NCBI RefSeq assembly: GCF_964340395.1
Contig: NC_135571.1
Location: 12,634,440 to 12,698,439, forward strand
Length of the DNA stretch: 64,000 nt
Direction: 5' to 3'
DNA from: Glandiceps talaboti
Lineage: Eukaryota; Hemichordata; Enteropneusta; Spengelidae
Below the pieces are notes generated by a model. The model was not told the DNA's origin. It saw nothing but the letters and a program-made list of their open reading frames with translations, and did no database searches. This document shows, one piece after another, positions 37,001-48,500 of the stretch (position 1 is its first letter; each line of letters starts with the position of its first letter). The position numbers were made by a program, and so were the translations under genes.

Positions 37001-37968
37001 AAATGGAGGCCATGAAATATTTGGAACCAAATGAAACCTTTCAAAATTTCTTTTGGCTTTGCCAGACTATATTGAAGTATGAGGCAGGGAACTGCCACGA
37101 GAATGTGGTTTGTGTATGTCTTAATCTCTCTCGCTCTCTCTGAGCACGACGGGGCGAGGAGGGGGGGGGGAGGCTGCAGAAAAAAATTACACCGAAATAT
37201 TTTCTCACCACCCCCCACCCCCACCCCCACCTGCCGTAAATTATGGTCGTTCACTACCGTCTTGTGTATGAGTACTTAACTGTTAACTGGTAGCCAAGAT
37301 CAAAAGGCGCGGTAGACTAATGTGAATATAACGTGACAGTTTGCCTCACGGTTATGTATAAAGTACTGTAACGAGTCGGGGAAGACGCGTGACTAGATGT
37401 GTCGAACGTCGTAGCATTCTACATCCAGAGCTAGACTACACCTAGTCACTAACCTTGCACAGTTGGACGTGCTACGCCACAATCATCGTCTACAGCCATG
37501 GATGTATAATTAAGGGAGATAATACAGCCACGAGGCATGACACAATGTGTACAAACGTTAAAGTAAACAAAGTTGTTATTGTCCATTGCAAATAGGCCGT
37601 TTGATGTATGTGAGCTACATTTGATGGGTGAAGTTCGCCACTTTTCCGCACAGGGGCGTGTAATATTGCATAGATTGTTGTTTTCCAGGTCTACAGACTA
37701 AATATAACAACCTTTTGACTATATATTCCTACATGTAAGGGCCTAGGGAAGAGACATCAATATTTCTTTGTAGTATAGAGATTGATACATTTGTAGCAGC
37801 AAGATTCGTACGATATTTTCCTAAGAAAACGGCATTCTAAGCAATAAGAAAACAACAATCTATGAAATATTACACGCCCCTGTGCTTTTCCGTACCACTA
37901 CGGTTAATGAATGCAAAATAATGAACCCTTACCTGTATGTACGTGCCAACTATCACACTGTCATCCAT
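28031..37968 (-). CDS. MS4A-like four-transmembrane protein
   Basis: Coding exons: 37968-37933 (MDDSVIVGTYIQ), 35376-35113, 34194-34138, 31663-31550, 30156-29934 and 28356-28031. All borders are canonical and the phases agree, giving 339 residues. The cytoplasmic N-terminus has a poly-Gln run. TM1 and TM2 lie in exon 2 (VLGICQIIIGIVLLLLDIAA, then ALIFNGLLAGSGF) and exon 3 (IVTGSFGIASSKKK, the MS4A TM2/loop pattern). TM3 is in exon 4 and TM4 in exon 5 (WSLLLVLLLALAETVIAIV), followed by a CC-rich segment. The tail is Pro/Gln-rich. This is the layout of MS4A (CD20-like) membrane proteins, which act in receptor complexes or calcium signalling; the partner here is unknown. Optional micro-exons may lie at 29589-29936 and an alternative tail at 16183. 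The first exon is the least certain. Confidence 0.75.
28501..28802. mobile_element. Palindromic MITE family M2
   Basis: 302 bp with inverted ends TAGTTCCAATACGACCGTGT and onward. The first 37 bases or so are identical on both arms, and similarity continues for about 20 more. No coding capacity and no clear target duplication. It lies in the 3' region of the MS4A-like gene's tail intron. The TIR resembles the minisatellite unit of 25151-26566. Confidence 0.85.
29589..29936 (-). repeat. Tandemly duplicated micro-exon-like units in the MS4A-like gene
   Basis: Four tandem copies with an 83-bp spacing (donor-side TTACTCTGTCC at 29681, 29764, 29847; related ends at 29589 and 29930). On the minus strand each has the acceptor CAATTAG, a 30-base block and the donor GACAGA/GTAAGT. 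The block is entered and left in phase 1, would add SMMSQVQGQ, and matches the phases of the neighbouring exons. One copy (29773 region) has an in-frame TAA. The leftmost copy is 39 bases with a weaker donor. Confidence 0.65.
30345..30580 (+). repeat. Dispersed repeat R4, copy 1
   Basis: Near-identical to 34825-35055 (CTATGCGATGTTTTTTTGGT, GATATCATCATGAGG, CACAAATGAATCTACC, ATGGGCTTTGCCTAGTTATG). Both copies sit in introns of the MS4A-like gene. No coding capacity. Confidence 0.85.
30640..30945 (+). repeat. Dispersed repeat family R5, intronic copy
   Basis: Same family as 19968-20275 and, inverted, 54190-54345. A short inverted piece of it lies just upstream at 30255-30330 (CAACTTGGCTCATGCA), so the pair could form a stem. 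Confidence 0.75.
30985..31240. repeat. 6/12-bp (GAATCT/AAATCT)n minisatellite
   Basis: Imperfect array of AAATCTGAATCT units. A shorter block of the same kind lies at 31400-31460, in the same intron. Confidence 0.9.
31905..32285. repeat. 59-bp minisatellite
   Basis: About six units of 59 bp containing ACAAGAATTGGTAGTCTGTG and CAAATTATGGTAGT, in the intron between the exons at 31663 and 34138. Confidence 0.95.
32372..32600 (-). repeat. tRNA-derived SINE, minus-strand copy
   Basis: On the minus strand: a tRNA-like head with A box TGGCCAAGTGGTTAA and B box GGTTCGAACCC, then a body containing CAGTTTGACTCTACCGAACA and a conserved GTACTCCGGTTTCCTCCTGC block. The body matches the plus-strand copy at 40165-40480. 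Confidence 0.8.
32645..33012. mobile_element. MITE family M3, uninterrupted copy
   Basis: Inverted ends AAGGTCTAAT and GTCAGACCTT around an A/T-rich interior. The whole element is present in the opposite orientation at 35456-36528, where a minisatellite interrupts it. No coding capacity. Confidence 0.8.
33160..33515 (-). mobile_element. LINE 3' end, truncated
   Basis: The minus-strand frame ending at 33234 carries the typical C-terminus of vertebrate/invertebrate LINE polymerases: FSSAAPELWNSLPLDIKT, then FKRRLKTHIFQ. It is followed by a 3' UTR with GGCGCTATATAAATTT and a (TAGA)n tail at 33165-33177. The 5' part is missing. It lies in an intron of the MS4A-like gene. Confidence 0.75.
34825..35055 (+). 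repeat. Dispersed repeat R4, copy 2
   Basis: Second copy of the element at 30345-30580, same orientation, ending about 60 bp before the donor of the MS4A-like exon at 35113. Confidence 0.85.
35456..36528. mobile_element. MITE family M3 interrupted by a minisatellite-bearing insertion
   Basis: 35456-35588 and 36288-36528 together equal the reverse complement of the element at 32645-33012. The intervening 35589-36287 is foreign to that element and bordered by TGGT on both sides (35585-35588 and 36288-36291). Lies in the first intron of the MS4A-like gene. Confidence 0.8.
35591..36247. repeat. 44-48-bp minisatellite array 2
   Basis: About 14 units of the same sequence as 25151-26566, with its own variants (CGTTACCCTTTACAC and GTTCTTATACAG). 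The right flank TTAGAAACCATGTTGGCATCCAGA is shared with array 1. Confidence 0.95.
37655..37896. mobile_element. Small MITE with inverted repeats
   Basis: GCACAGGGGCGTGTAATATT at 37655 and its reverse complement near 37875-37896, each followed inward by CATAGATTGTTGTTTTC or its complement. Arms of about 37 bp, total about 240 bp, no gene. Confidence 0.8.
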
Positions 37969-38100
37969 GAACGAGAGGATGTGTGGTGACGTCATAGTGT
38001 CATAACCCACATAACATGCATACCTCAGATCCGCTACCACCGTATCACGTGATCACAACATAGGCCGTATAATTCTTTGGGCAAGATTTGTTTTGATCAA
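37969..38100 (-). promoter_or_regulatory. Presumed promoter/5' UTR of the MS4A-like gene
   Basis: The first coding exon (ATG at 37968) is preceded on the minus strand by TATGACGTCACC, a CRE-like TGACGTCA, at about 37986-37995. No TATA box is evident. The assignment is inferred from the exon model. Confidence 0.3.
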
Positions 38101-38561
38101 TTTGCTCCCGAAGTTAAATTTGGAAACAAAATGCTCCCAAAATTCAAAGCTTAGGAGCAAAATACTCCGAAAATGTGAATGCAAAACTTAGGGGTAGACC
38201 AATCGATATCCTGGGGGGGGGGGGGCGCTTGGAAGATTGGTGGAGAGTCATTATTTTTTTCCACTCGCTTGCCTGAGAATTTTTTTTTTCTCCTTCGCCT
38301 TTGCTGGCAACTTTTTTTCTTTGCTTCTTTGAGATGTCCGGACTTTTTTTACGTCAATGTTGAACACCTACTTTTGTTGCCACAATTTTCTGTTTGGTTT
38401 TCGCACTGGGTAATACAGAGAGTAAAAAGATGCTGTTCTATCACACAGATTTTATTTAGAAAACTACATATTTCATACATGTTTGATTTTCAATTGAATA
38501 AACATCATTGACAGTTTTTACCTTCCGTAAGGAAGGTTATAATATACTGATGAAGTCTGTG

Positions 38562-38575
38562 TATGTATGTATGTA

Positions 38576-38618
<43 letters not shown>
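38562..38618. repeat. (TATG)n(TG)n microsatellite
   Basis: Compound array after the AAGGAAGGTTATAATATACTGATGAAGTCTG-type context; no coding role. Confidence 0.93.
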
Positions 38619-38619
<1 letters not shown>

Positions 38620-38833
38620 ACTATTTCCGAAAAAACGGCTGCCTCAATTCAAACGAAATTTCATAGACATGTTCCATAGGGTAATGGCAAGAACTGATTA
38701 GGTTTTAGTAATAATCCAATGAATATTAATGACCAATTTGAATAATTAATCGATCAAACGAGTATAAAGTTGGTGTCAGATTCAGATTCAGATTCAGGTA
38801 GCGTTATCTTATGAACGTTATATTGAGCGTCAA

Positions 38834-39236
38834 ATGGCCTCAGATCCGAATCTGAATCTGACGCCAGCTTTATACTTGTGCTCTACACTACTGAGAAAGA
38901 CTCTGTTTTCAGGGGTTTCGTGCCATTCTTATTTTGTGTTTCCCTTGGATCTGCACTCTGCATTGGCTGCACAAACACAAGAAAAAAGAAGACCGAGGCA
39001 GTCAGATGGCCTCAGATCCGAATCTGAATCTGACGCCAACTTTATACTCGTGCTCTACACTACTGAGAAAGACTCTGTTTTCAGGGGTTTCGTGTCAACC
39101 TTATTTTGTGTTTCCCTTGGATCTGCACTCTGCATTGGCTGGACAAACACAAGAAAAAAGAAGACTGAGGCAGGGTATTTAAGTGATTCGATTCAAACTC
39201 ACCAGAAAACAATTTTTTTTCTTGGCCTTAAAATAG
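38834..39236. repeat. 172-bp tandem duplication joined to MITE M1 right end
   Basis: Two copies of a 172-bp unit starting ATGGCCTCAGATCCGAATCT (38834 and 39006). The tail at 39100-39236 matches the right half of the MITE at 27582-27922, including CAGAAAACAA...CTTGGCCTT. So this is a third, rearranged M1 copy. Confidence 0.75.
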
Positions 39237-40164
39237 GTTTACAATGAGCACGGAGTTCACAAACAGGTAAAATATTTATCATCATTTCAATTTCGTCAAA
39301 TATGGACATATCATTTTCAAATTTCACACACTGATGCGCAGATGAATAAAGAGAAATCGTGTCTTTTTAGATCTTTGATTAGAAGTTTAGAAAGTATTAT
39401 ATTGACCTCGAACCGACTCCTTTTTACCATGTTCTTTTCCAATTGCTCTCGATAACAAACTACCGCTGTTTGTTGCAAGGCTTGTACATAATCATTTATC
39501 TAGCTCTGTATCTCACTCTCACATATTTATCAAGTGTAATAATTTTATGTATAGTTATGTTTGAACCCTTACATGGAGTAATATTTAAACAATTTATGAA
39601 AGAAACAGAGACAAGAACAAATATATATATGTACCACAGGCTAACAAAACTGACTGGTCCCTGACCTGTGTTTGAAAATGTTTGTCATGATTTGACAAGT
39701 GTCCTGGTTGGAGAGGTACGAGCAGGTTGAACAGTATACTCGAACCTGTGCATCATTTCCCTGCCAAGACATTTTTTTTCTAGCAGCAGTGGTCCATCTT
39801 TTTTTTCCATCACCCACTCATATCCGGATTTTTTTTCAAGCAACTCCATTTGGCACCTTTTATTTTCCCGAAATCTTCCAACCCCCCCCCCCCCCCAGGG
39901 TATCAAATGGTCCACTCCTTAGGAGCAAGGTCAAATAATATATATCAAGCTTTTATTCTTATCAACATTCACTTGTGACACATTGCTGTTGAATACAATA
40001 ATTATCAATTTTGTTGAATGGCAATGTTTGTTCATAATCATATTAATGTAAATAAAAAGATTGCCTGTCATGAAAATAGTCAATATTATGCAAGTGGGCT
40101 TCAAAATTTGTCTGTCAAATGCAGCCAACTTGAAATTTCACCTTCCAAATGCCAGTAACTGTAC
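39237..40164. other. Non-coding with a C-homopolymer
   Basis: C-run near 39882-39896. No supported gene. Confidence 0.4.
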
Positions 40165-40480
40165 ACAAATACACGATATACGGGTTGTTGGTGGCTGAGA
40201 GGTTAAGTATACAATAGTTCCGGTAGAGGACTGCTAATCCTGTACATGTCAAACACCGAGTCAACATTTTGACAGCTAAAGGGTATAAACTCAAATTGCC
40301 TCTATACCACTGTGGTCGGGGTTCGAACCCATTCAGGGTAAATGCTGTAAGTAAACAAATGTCATTCAGTTTGACTCTACCGAACAATGCAAGTTTTCTC
40401 CGGGTACTCCAGTTCCTCCTGCATTAACACTAAAACCATGAGGGATGGCCCTCACTTGACTTCTTGGGAGACAATTGTTT
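40165..40480 (+). repeat. tRNA-Ser(GCT)-derived SINE
   Basis: Head with A box GTGGCTGAGAGGTTAAG, the anticodon-arm sequence GGACTGCTAATCC as in tRNA-Ser(GCT), and B box GGTTCGAACCC (the head is stretched by extra bases before the B box). The body contains CAGTTTGACTCTACCGAACA and the CGGGTACTCC...CCTCCTGCATTAACAC block shared with 32372-32600. It is not a functional tRNA gene. Confidence 0.8.
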
Positions 40481-40566
40481 TATATGAAGTGTACATAAAG
40501 CTTATTTAAAACAACAGACATATTGTCTAAGCACTTTGATAACGTAATGTCTGGTCACGTGATCAC

Positions 40567-40572
40567 TTTATT
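40567..40572 (-). terminator. Polyadenylation signal AATAAA
   Basis: AATAAA on the minus strand, 26 bases past the stop codon of the coiled-coil gene. Confidence 0.55.
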
Positions 40573-40597
40573 ACGTCAGCGTATACAAATTTACAAT

Positions 40598-42532
40598 TTA
40601 ATTTTCCTTGTCATCGTGTGGGGATGCCACTGTTTTGTTTACTTTCTCAAAAACAGCAAGTTGTTCTTCTTTGTATATCAGTTCTTGATCTAATATTTCA
40701 TTCATTGTGGCATAACTAGTCGACAGATCTCTCAATCGATCGATTTCTGATTGCTGTTTTGTGATGAGGTCAGTCTTGTCGTCAAGTTCTTTTTCTAACA
40801 GTTTCATTTCACTTTTCATCACTGTAATGGCTTCATTCTTTGACTCCAATTCATCTTTCAACGTTTTCTGATTTTCACTGTTCAATTTTTGTTCCCCTTC
40901 CAACTTTTCAGATATTTTTTGTAAATTTTCTTTCATCTCACTGCATGCTGCTTTTAATTCTTTATTCTCGTTTTCGAACTTCAATCTCTCTTGCTCCATG
41001 TCAGCTATTCTTTGTCGCAAAGTTTCCAGCTCCTCGTCGTTAGCCTTCCCAGTCTGTTCATCATTGACCATAGAGGGCGGTGTTTGATTCGAACTGTACA
41101 TATCAGCTTGGGTGATTTTTTCAACAATTGGCTCTTGAAACTGCTCTATCTTTTCTTCATTGACCATGTATTTATCGCTTCCTGCTGAGAGTACCGCGTC
41201 AACCAAACTCTGAGTATTCGCAAGATCGATGCTTTCCATCAGTTCTTCTTCACATTTCACTATACTCCCCTCAACGATCATTGTGCTGTCGCTTCTGATT
41301 GAGGGCGCTGTTTCGAATTCGCTTGGCTCCTCTTCGTTCAACTTGCCAGTGTTTGCGAGGTTCATTTGTTCCACTCTCATCTCTTCTGACAGTTCCACAT
41401 TATCGTCGCGTTTATTGACGTCATTTTCAACATCTTTCGTCGGTATTAGTTGTGTCGTTTCTGTTTTTATCAAAATGTCTTCACTAGGTGGCCGTTGCTT
41501 GTCGGAGATCACAGAAACCTCCTTCACTTCAGATTTCACTGGCAGGTCGGATGTTGACTCCGCAGCTGAAAAATAACAACAAACAACAACAACATAAATT
41601 CAAATATTTGTGGCTGAGTATATGACATGTTATGCAGCTGATGTTCGCAACACTCAAATTCAAGTTGAAGTATTATTGTCGTTAAAATTTGACTTTTGTC
41701 ACGAGGAAAGATAAAACAAAAACAAAACAAAACAAACAAAACAAAACAAAATACTTGGGAAAAAAAGAAGGAAACGTTACAATAAAGTGTAGTCTATAAG
41801 GTATGACTTGTAGGGCGCCCTCTCGCACTATCAGCCAACCGTGCCCGTTGAGGGCGGATTGACACTACGTATCTTTCACCACAGACAAGTAAGAAACATA
41901 TTGGCAACGGGTATTGTTCCGAGGTGTTAATAGGGGGATTTTGAGCTCGATTATTCTCTTGGGTAGGCTGCAAGGATATCCTATGTTCAAACACATATAC
42001 ATATACATATACTCAGCTACTGAGTGACATGTGAGTTGCTCTTCGGGAACCATCTACGTTTATGTCTATAGCAACACTGCATCATCAGTAGAAGTAAAAG
42101 GTCTTAATGCATAATCTTTGAGTGGAAGCAGAATTTTTTGCGAAAACAGTTTGAAAATCGAGCAAGATTTAGATGAGTTATAGCCGTTTAAAACTTACTT
42201 GTTAGGAACGGTCAAATTTATGATTATATAATGACCATATTTGGGTGAAAAATGCATAAATATGGAAAAGGTTATGCACTGTAGGACAAAATCTGATGAT
42301 AGGTCAAGTTGTGTTCTATGACTTTGTAGTAAGTCACACTTTGGGCTTTTTGTCCTACCCACTGGGCTTTTTGTCAGAAAAGTAGATACTTAATTCCGTA
42401 GTTGTAACATTTTCAATGTTTACACGAGGGTTTACGCAACTTGTGTTTGTAATTTTTAGCACAACTGAACTTCTTAGATTCAGTAGTGCTATAGGCATGG
42501 CAAAGTGTCTGTCTGTCTGTCTGTCTGTCTGA

Positions 42533-42573
<41 letters not shown>

Positions 42574-45287
42574 TGTATGTATGTATGTATGTATGTATGT
42601 ATGTATGTATGTATGTATGTATGTATGTATGTATGTATGTATAGGGGGTGGGGGTGGGGTGGGGTGGGGTGGACAAATGCCTATATGGATGGATGAATAT
42701 TCACATGTTTATTTGTACACACAGATATCTCTTTTACCATTGGGACTATATGGAGGCACATGTTAAAATTGTATATAATATATGCATGCCCATGTCAGTT
42801 CAATGTTTTATGTTGAAAATCTATGAGAATTTTACCATATTTGACACCCTTACACCTGCCTCACTGGGAACAAGGAAGTTGTGATATGATACTTTACATT
42901 GTATTATGATTGAATTTTCACTGAAATGAAGAACTAACACCAAACTATACACATACATGTACAGATAAACAATTATACAATAATGTGAATTTTATGAATA
43001 GATATGAACATCTGAAAATAATCACTGTACTAATTGTATTTGTCTACAACATAAAGTGACAGTTTTATCATGTGTGTAATAATTCTGAAAATGTTTAATA
43101 ATATTCACTATTTCTTTGAGTTAAAAAGCCATTTCAGTGGATTGTGAGTGACCTATTTTCAGTAATTAATTCCACCACCAACACAAGACACCAGTGAAGT
43201 GTACCTAATTTATACAGTCCTGTCAACTTTAAATATCATCACGTATTTTCTATATGAGGCTACACAACCACCTTTTGTTGGTTTACAAAATGTTTAAGAT
43301 ATCTCAATGGGGCTATAGAGTACATGTGTATTGTTCTCAAGTTAACGTTGTTTATGACATACATGTAGTACATGTGACAGACAAATGATAAATAGAGAGT
43401 GAACTTAGAGGGCAGGAAGATACAACATCTATTGTGTGTATGCATAATATATCTGGAGGGTCTATGGTGTATGTCACTTGCTATTCTCAAGGACACTGGA
43501 TTGATTACTGTAGCCCTAATTTCAGGGCAGAGTAGCTATTATGGCTGCAGTAAATTCAGATACTAATAAATTGTGATGTGTAAAAATATTTTGGTACTTT
43601 TCAGTATGTTTTACTGTTTCCTTTTCCTGGGGTGATTTACTATAAAGTATAATATCTTTCACTTGTTGCATGTTTACATTTTAAACTATATAGAATTTCT
43701 GTACATTTAATGAGGTTGGGGTAAGCACTTGATGGTTTTGCTATTTCAGTTACTGTCATTGACATGACAACTTAGTATGTGCATACTAATTTTAGTGTAG
43801 TTCATCTACACTATGTTTGTTGTCATTCTGTGATGGCCTGAGTCGGGTCATCTCTGAGGTCACCATAGTGACTTCAGAAGGGATTACTGCCCTCAAACTT
43901 TCACTTTGTGTAAAAACTCATTAATATTCATAAACCGGGGACTAATAAATGGAATCCTCTAGATATACCACAGGGTAAAGGACAAATAATCAATTTTGTA
44001 CTCGCGATTTTCCGGATTTCTAATATTAGTTTCTGTATATTTCAAATAAAGTTTTAAATACTGTTTCCTCTCACTGTTATTTTTCTATTTCCTACCTGAT
44101 ATCAATGTCTTATCTGAGTTTATCAGCTTTGCATTAATTAGTAGCTTGCTAGAACAAACTCACCATTTGCCCAAATTAACGCATTATGCTGTGAGTGTAA
44201 ACATCTACTGATCCGACTAATGGTAATACACGTCCGTGTATTACCATTAGTCGGATCAGTAGATGTTTACGTACGTACTTAAAAAATTAAAAAAACAAAA
44301 ACATTTTTTGTAAAGAATGAAAATAAACAACTATACTATGACTACCTTATTAATTATTTATGAGTTAGTTCTACTGAGTGCCCTCAATCGTTGACTCTTC
44401 CTCGTCCCATACAGAGAACCCTACCAATGACATGGTGAGTTGGACGAGGAAGGGTCAGCAAGAGCAAAAATAGTAAGCAAACAAAAACCAAATTTTAGTT
44501 AAGAAGTAAATTAAGGACAACTATTTGTAAACAAATATGGCCAATTCTAAGTCCCTGTGGTCGAACAGCATCCACTGCATGTATTCTTGGTCAATTGAAA
44601 TCATAACAATTTTGTAGATAAGGGAGTAGTCATTATTTGTTTACAACATTATGGAAACACGGGAATAGAAATAACATGTTTGCTGTTTTGAGTATGGATT
44701 ATGTTTATTCCACATAGCAATACAATATCCCGGTAAAATGGTTATAAACAACTGATCTATTTATTACATGGATGTATGGTTAATGTGGTTTGTTATGCGA
44801 GAATATGTTGAACCCATATACAGATTCACACGTTTGAAAGTTATTTCCATGACAATAGAGTAATGTGTCCTTGAGACTATCTTTCGGACAAAGGGAGAGG
44901 ACCCGTTGCTAATCTGTTTCTTACTTGTCTGTGCTTTCACTGAGTAATATGGAATTTGGAAGTACTCACCTTTATCATTCAGTTTATCTGGAGTCTTTGA
45001 TGGTTCACACTTTTCGCCTTTTTTACTTTTTGTTTTTTTACTTTTCTTATCACTCTTTCTACGTTTGCTTTCTTGTTTAGGTTTCGACTCGTTCTTTGTA
45101 GGTTTATCATTTTCCGTACTTGATTGTAATTTTCCATTGCTGTGTTTCTTCATTTTGGCTTTGCCAGAGATTGGTTGTTTTGTTTCTTTGATTTCTGATT
45201 GCGATTTGTACTTTTTTGTAGCCGCTTCGTTGTTAGGACTTGTACATTTCGTCATATTGGTACCCATTATATAGATATTTTCTTGAA
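40598..45287 (-). CDS. Lysine-rich and coiled-coil protein, two coding exons
   Basis: Coding exons 45267-44970 (in an exon starting at 45287 after GCTGTAG) and 41565-40598, joined in phase 1 (donor AAAG/GTGAGT, acceptor TTTTTCAG), giving 421 residues. The first 100 residues are very Lys/Ser/Thr-rich (ESKRRKSDKKSKKTKSKKG), a likely nuclear or nucleic-acid-binding stretch. The middle is acidic and disordered. Residues about 275-400 form a strong heptad coiled coil (LETLRQRIADMEQERLKFE and onward to the C-terminus). I do not recognise the family. A non-coding first exon ending near 48833 (ACAG/GTAGGG) is plausible. AATAAA follows the stop closely. Confidence 0.65.
41700..41752. repeat. (AAAAC)n-rich stretch
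   Basis: Short A/C-rich simple repeat in the intron of the coiled-coil gene. Confidence 0.8.
42440..43985 (+). repeat. Microsatellite-headed dispersed repeat R6, copy 1
   Basis: Starts with CAGTAGTGCTATAGGCATGG, followed by (CTGT)n(GT)n(ATGT)n, a G-rich run and GATGGATGAATAT. It then continues for 1.2 kb (CACTGAAATGAAGAACTAAC, TCATCTCTGAGGTCACCATA). Matched by 60228-62190, and in part by 45361-45532 and 54465-54800, all in the same orientation. Confidence 0.85.
44197..44270. repeat. Perfect 36-bp palindrome with 2-base centre
   Basis: Left arm 44197-44232, centre TC, right arm 44235-44270, no mismatch. The arms start GTAAACATCTACTGATCCG. It lies in the intron of the coiled-coil gene and is not repeated elsewhere in the window. 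Confidence 0.95.
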
Positions 45288-45360
45288 CTACAGCAAAACA
45301 AAAAAACAGATATGTAAATATATGTAAATGATTTTATGCGTTCGTTGGTTGATTGGCTCC

Positions 45361-45535
45361 GAGTATTATGATTTAATTTTCACTGAAATGAAGAACTAAC
45401 ACCAAACCATACATATACATGTACAGATAAACAATTATACAATAATTTGAATTTTATGAATAGATGCGAACATCAGAAAATAATCACTGTACTAATTGTA
45501 TTTGTCTACAACATAAAGTGACAGTTTTATGAAAC
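45361..45535 (+). repeat. Partial copy of repeat R6
   Basis: About 170 bp matching 42901-43070 and 60750-60930 (CACTGAAATGAAGAACTAAC onward), just upstream of the coding exon at 45287. Confidence 0.85.
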
Positions 45536-48500
45536 TGAGGGGTAAAGTAGACTGGAAAGTTGGTTGGCATTATAGTGTTTCAATCACAACTCAGAGAAAG
45601 GTATATTCTTATGATGTATACAGAAAAGCCATTATCTGATTATAAATTTTTGAGGTTATAAGAAACTGTGCAAGATATTTCTTTCATGCCTTGAAAAAAA
45701 GAGCGTTCTTTTTACAAGTCGTGGAATAAGTACAGAATTTTCCCATTGTATTATACTCCTTTTACACTATGTATGTGTTGTACATTTGACCTTTGACCTT
45801 AGACACTATCTTTAATTTTTTCGACTTTGTACAATGGGCCAGTCACCAGAAGTTTATTGATTAATAAATTTAACACACAACAAAGGACAAAGTTATTTTA
45901 AAAGGGTTAACATTCCTGTTATGTTAAAACGATAATTTGATTAACATACAATAAAGCAAGAAATATATTGACCCTTAGGAACCACATGATGACAAATGAT
46001 ACTTGTAAGTTGTCAAACTTAATGACCCTCTGAGTATAAGTCATGACAGCCATATAATAATAGTAAATATATAAATACTCAACAACAAGGTCGTGATAAT
46101 CTCAAATGTCAAACTTTTGATTGAAATATCGACGTTTCTATTTTATTACAGATTACTGTGTACAGTAAGTGACCGGTACACGTTACATACTACAGTGGGT
46201 GGATTCAAAGATTGAAGTTTATCGACGCTAGAATGGAGTTTGACCTTTTTATTATAACTCTTAAATATTCAGAAACTATGGTAACAGTACGATATTCAAA
46301 ATTTACATGTATGACATTAGTACCAAAACCGAAATTTCATTCAACTACGCACGGATAGTCTCTAGAATATTGGTAGGTTAAAAGAATGGTTGAGTCTTAA
46401 AGTTTTTGTGTTTGAGGAAAAATGTGAATAAAATTTAACAAGAATGGAAATAGGGACATCAAGACATTTTAGACGAAGTGAGCCGACACTATTACGTTCC
46501 AAATCTGAGAGACGAAGTAAATCTACACTATATATTACGTTCGAATTCTAAATTTGATCGATAGATATTGAAAAGTCCAATGTACTAGAGTATTAAAACG
46601 CACAGTTCAGCTGCATTGGTATTTAATAGTGGATTATTTAGACAACTAGTTCGAATCCATGGGTTTGATGCGTCCTTCAAGTTGTTCCAGACACAGAAAA
46701 TTATGCCACACCCACAAATCGCGGATTAACAAAATTGTGTGCGTATCCAAACAAAATCCATATCGCGGAGAGATCCGGGTAATCGGAGTTTTAGTACTGT
46801 AAGTAAAAAAAAAAGGGGGGGGGGAGAAACACCTTCTTCGGCTTCAAAAGATGCTTGATCTGTACTTATGCAGTAATTTAATTCATCATAAATTACTCAG
46901 TCTAACCAGCATGCCATGCCCCGTAATGACTATATATTAGTTTATTTATGACTGAGTCATAGTATGGTCATAGTAAAACAGAGACTCTACTTCCATTACA
47001 GGAATTCAACGCTATTCACGTTTACAAACTCGCATTTCAAATTCGTGACTAAAATATTTTTAGCAACAAAATAATTTTACTGTCGTAGGATGCATACAGA
47101 ATGTTGACGAGTGACGACGGGGTGGGGTAGGGGAGGGGGTACGTGTCCCTTAACCTAGGGATTGGCCAATGGCTTTAAAAATGTCGTTCTGAAAAGACAG
47201 TATGCTATATACCAGATAGCCAAGTCTCGGGGCTAACGTGTCGGCCATGTGTATTTACCCCGTGGACATCAAGTACTGACTCAGATAATCTAACTACGAG
47301 TAAATCTAGTCGACTATAACATGTAGACGTGCCCGGTTATAAACACCAGCTTTTTTTTATATATAAATCAATGCCATCAATGTTTACAATTTCGCATTTA
47401 AAATGCCGTGATTAAAATATTTTTCCCACAAAATAATCCACCTGGTATGATAATGGGATACATTGAAAAGATAGAAAAGCAATTAACGAGAGACATCATG
47501 TATTATAAGCCATGTCCCGTTACCATTACTGAGTACACGAAATCTCTTTAATGTCATTCTGACATTCACGTTAAAATTCTCATTTCGTGGTCGTGATTAA
47601 TCACGGTAGGATCATTATATACAGTTTCACCGGTACCAGTATTGTCAATGTACGTACAGACAGATTGAAGGAGCTAAAACACGTGATTTTGTAAACGTGT
47701 GGCTTTTTTGTACCATATGGAACAAAATTACTGTTATTTTTTTTAAATGGCAGCATTTATAGAAACTGCTATTTGAAACTATTCGTCACATATTGACCAT
47801 ATCCTATGTAATATCAATACAACACATGTTCCTAATTATTACGTAATGCAATATACACAAATTATATAAATGAACATAAATATGCTGATATGATTATTTG
47901 GCCTTCAGCTATAATTATTGAACTTGTAATTAATAAGTAATATGAACAGCAAATAAATGATTATATATATAATAATAATAATCATAATAATATCATAATG
48001 AGTTTATGGAGTGGTCTGCGTTCCATTTGCTGTGATCAATGAAACTGCGATTGACAGCAAATAAGGAGAATAAACATGAGATGAACTTTGACCTTCCGTC
48101 AGCCTTACACGATCATTATCGTTGGATGTTTGTTAAAAAAAATAAAAGACACGAACTTTGACCTTCGTACAGGATCAGGAGTGGGTATAGATTGAAATAA
48201 ATATTCACAGACTTGGGTTATTGTTTAAACATTTTCTTGTAGGAGTGGGGGCACGATTTTATTTTTAACTATTTGTCAGAAATCACATCGCCAACTGTTA
48301 CTGTGATAAGATGACACGTGATCAACTGAGAACAACGGGATTTGTTGGTTATGCTAATTAGATGAACAAAAAACAGGTAAATTTGATGAATAATCACCTT
48401 AATACAATGACATAACAAACCATCCATATCTTTTGAGTTAATACGTACACGCTAAGTGTTTTTTTCTGATAACCTTACTTGCCATCTGTTTGATCATTTT

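Noticed and set aside
40180-40335. tRNA-Ser gene
   Set aside because: A and B boxes and the anticodon arm are present, but the spacing is too long and the acceptor stem does not pair. A second copy shares the downstream body, so it is a SINE.
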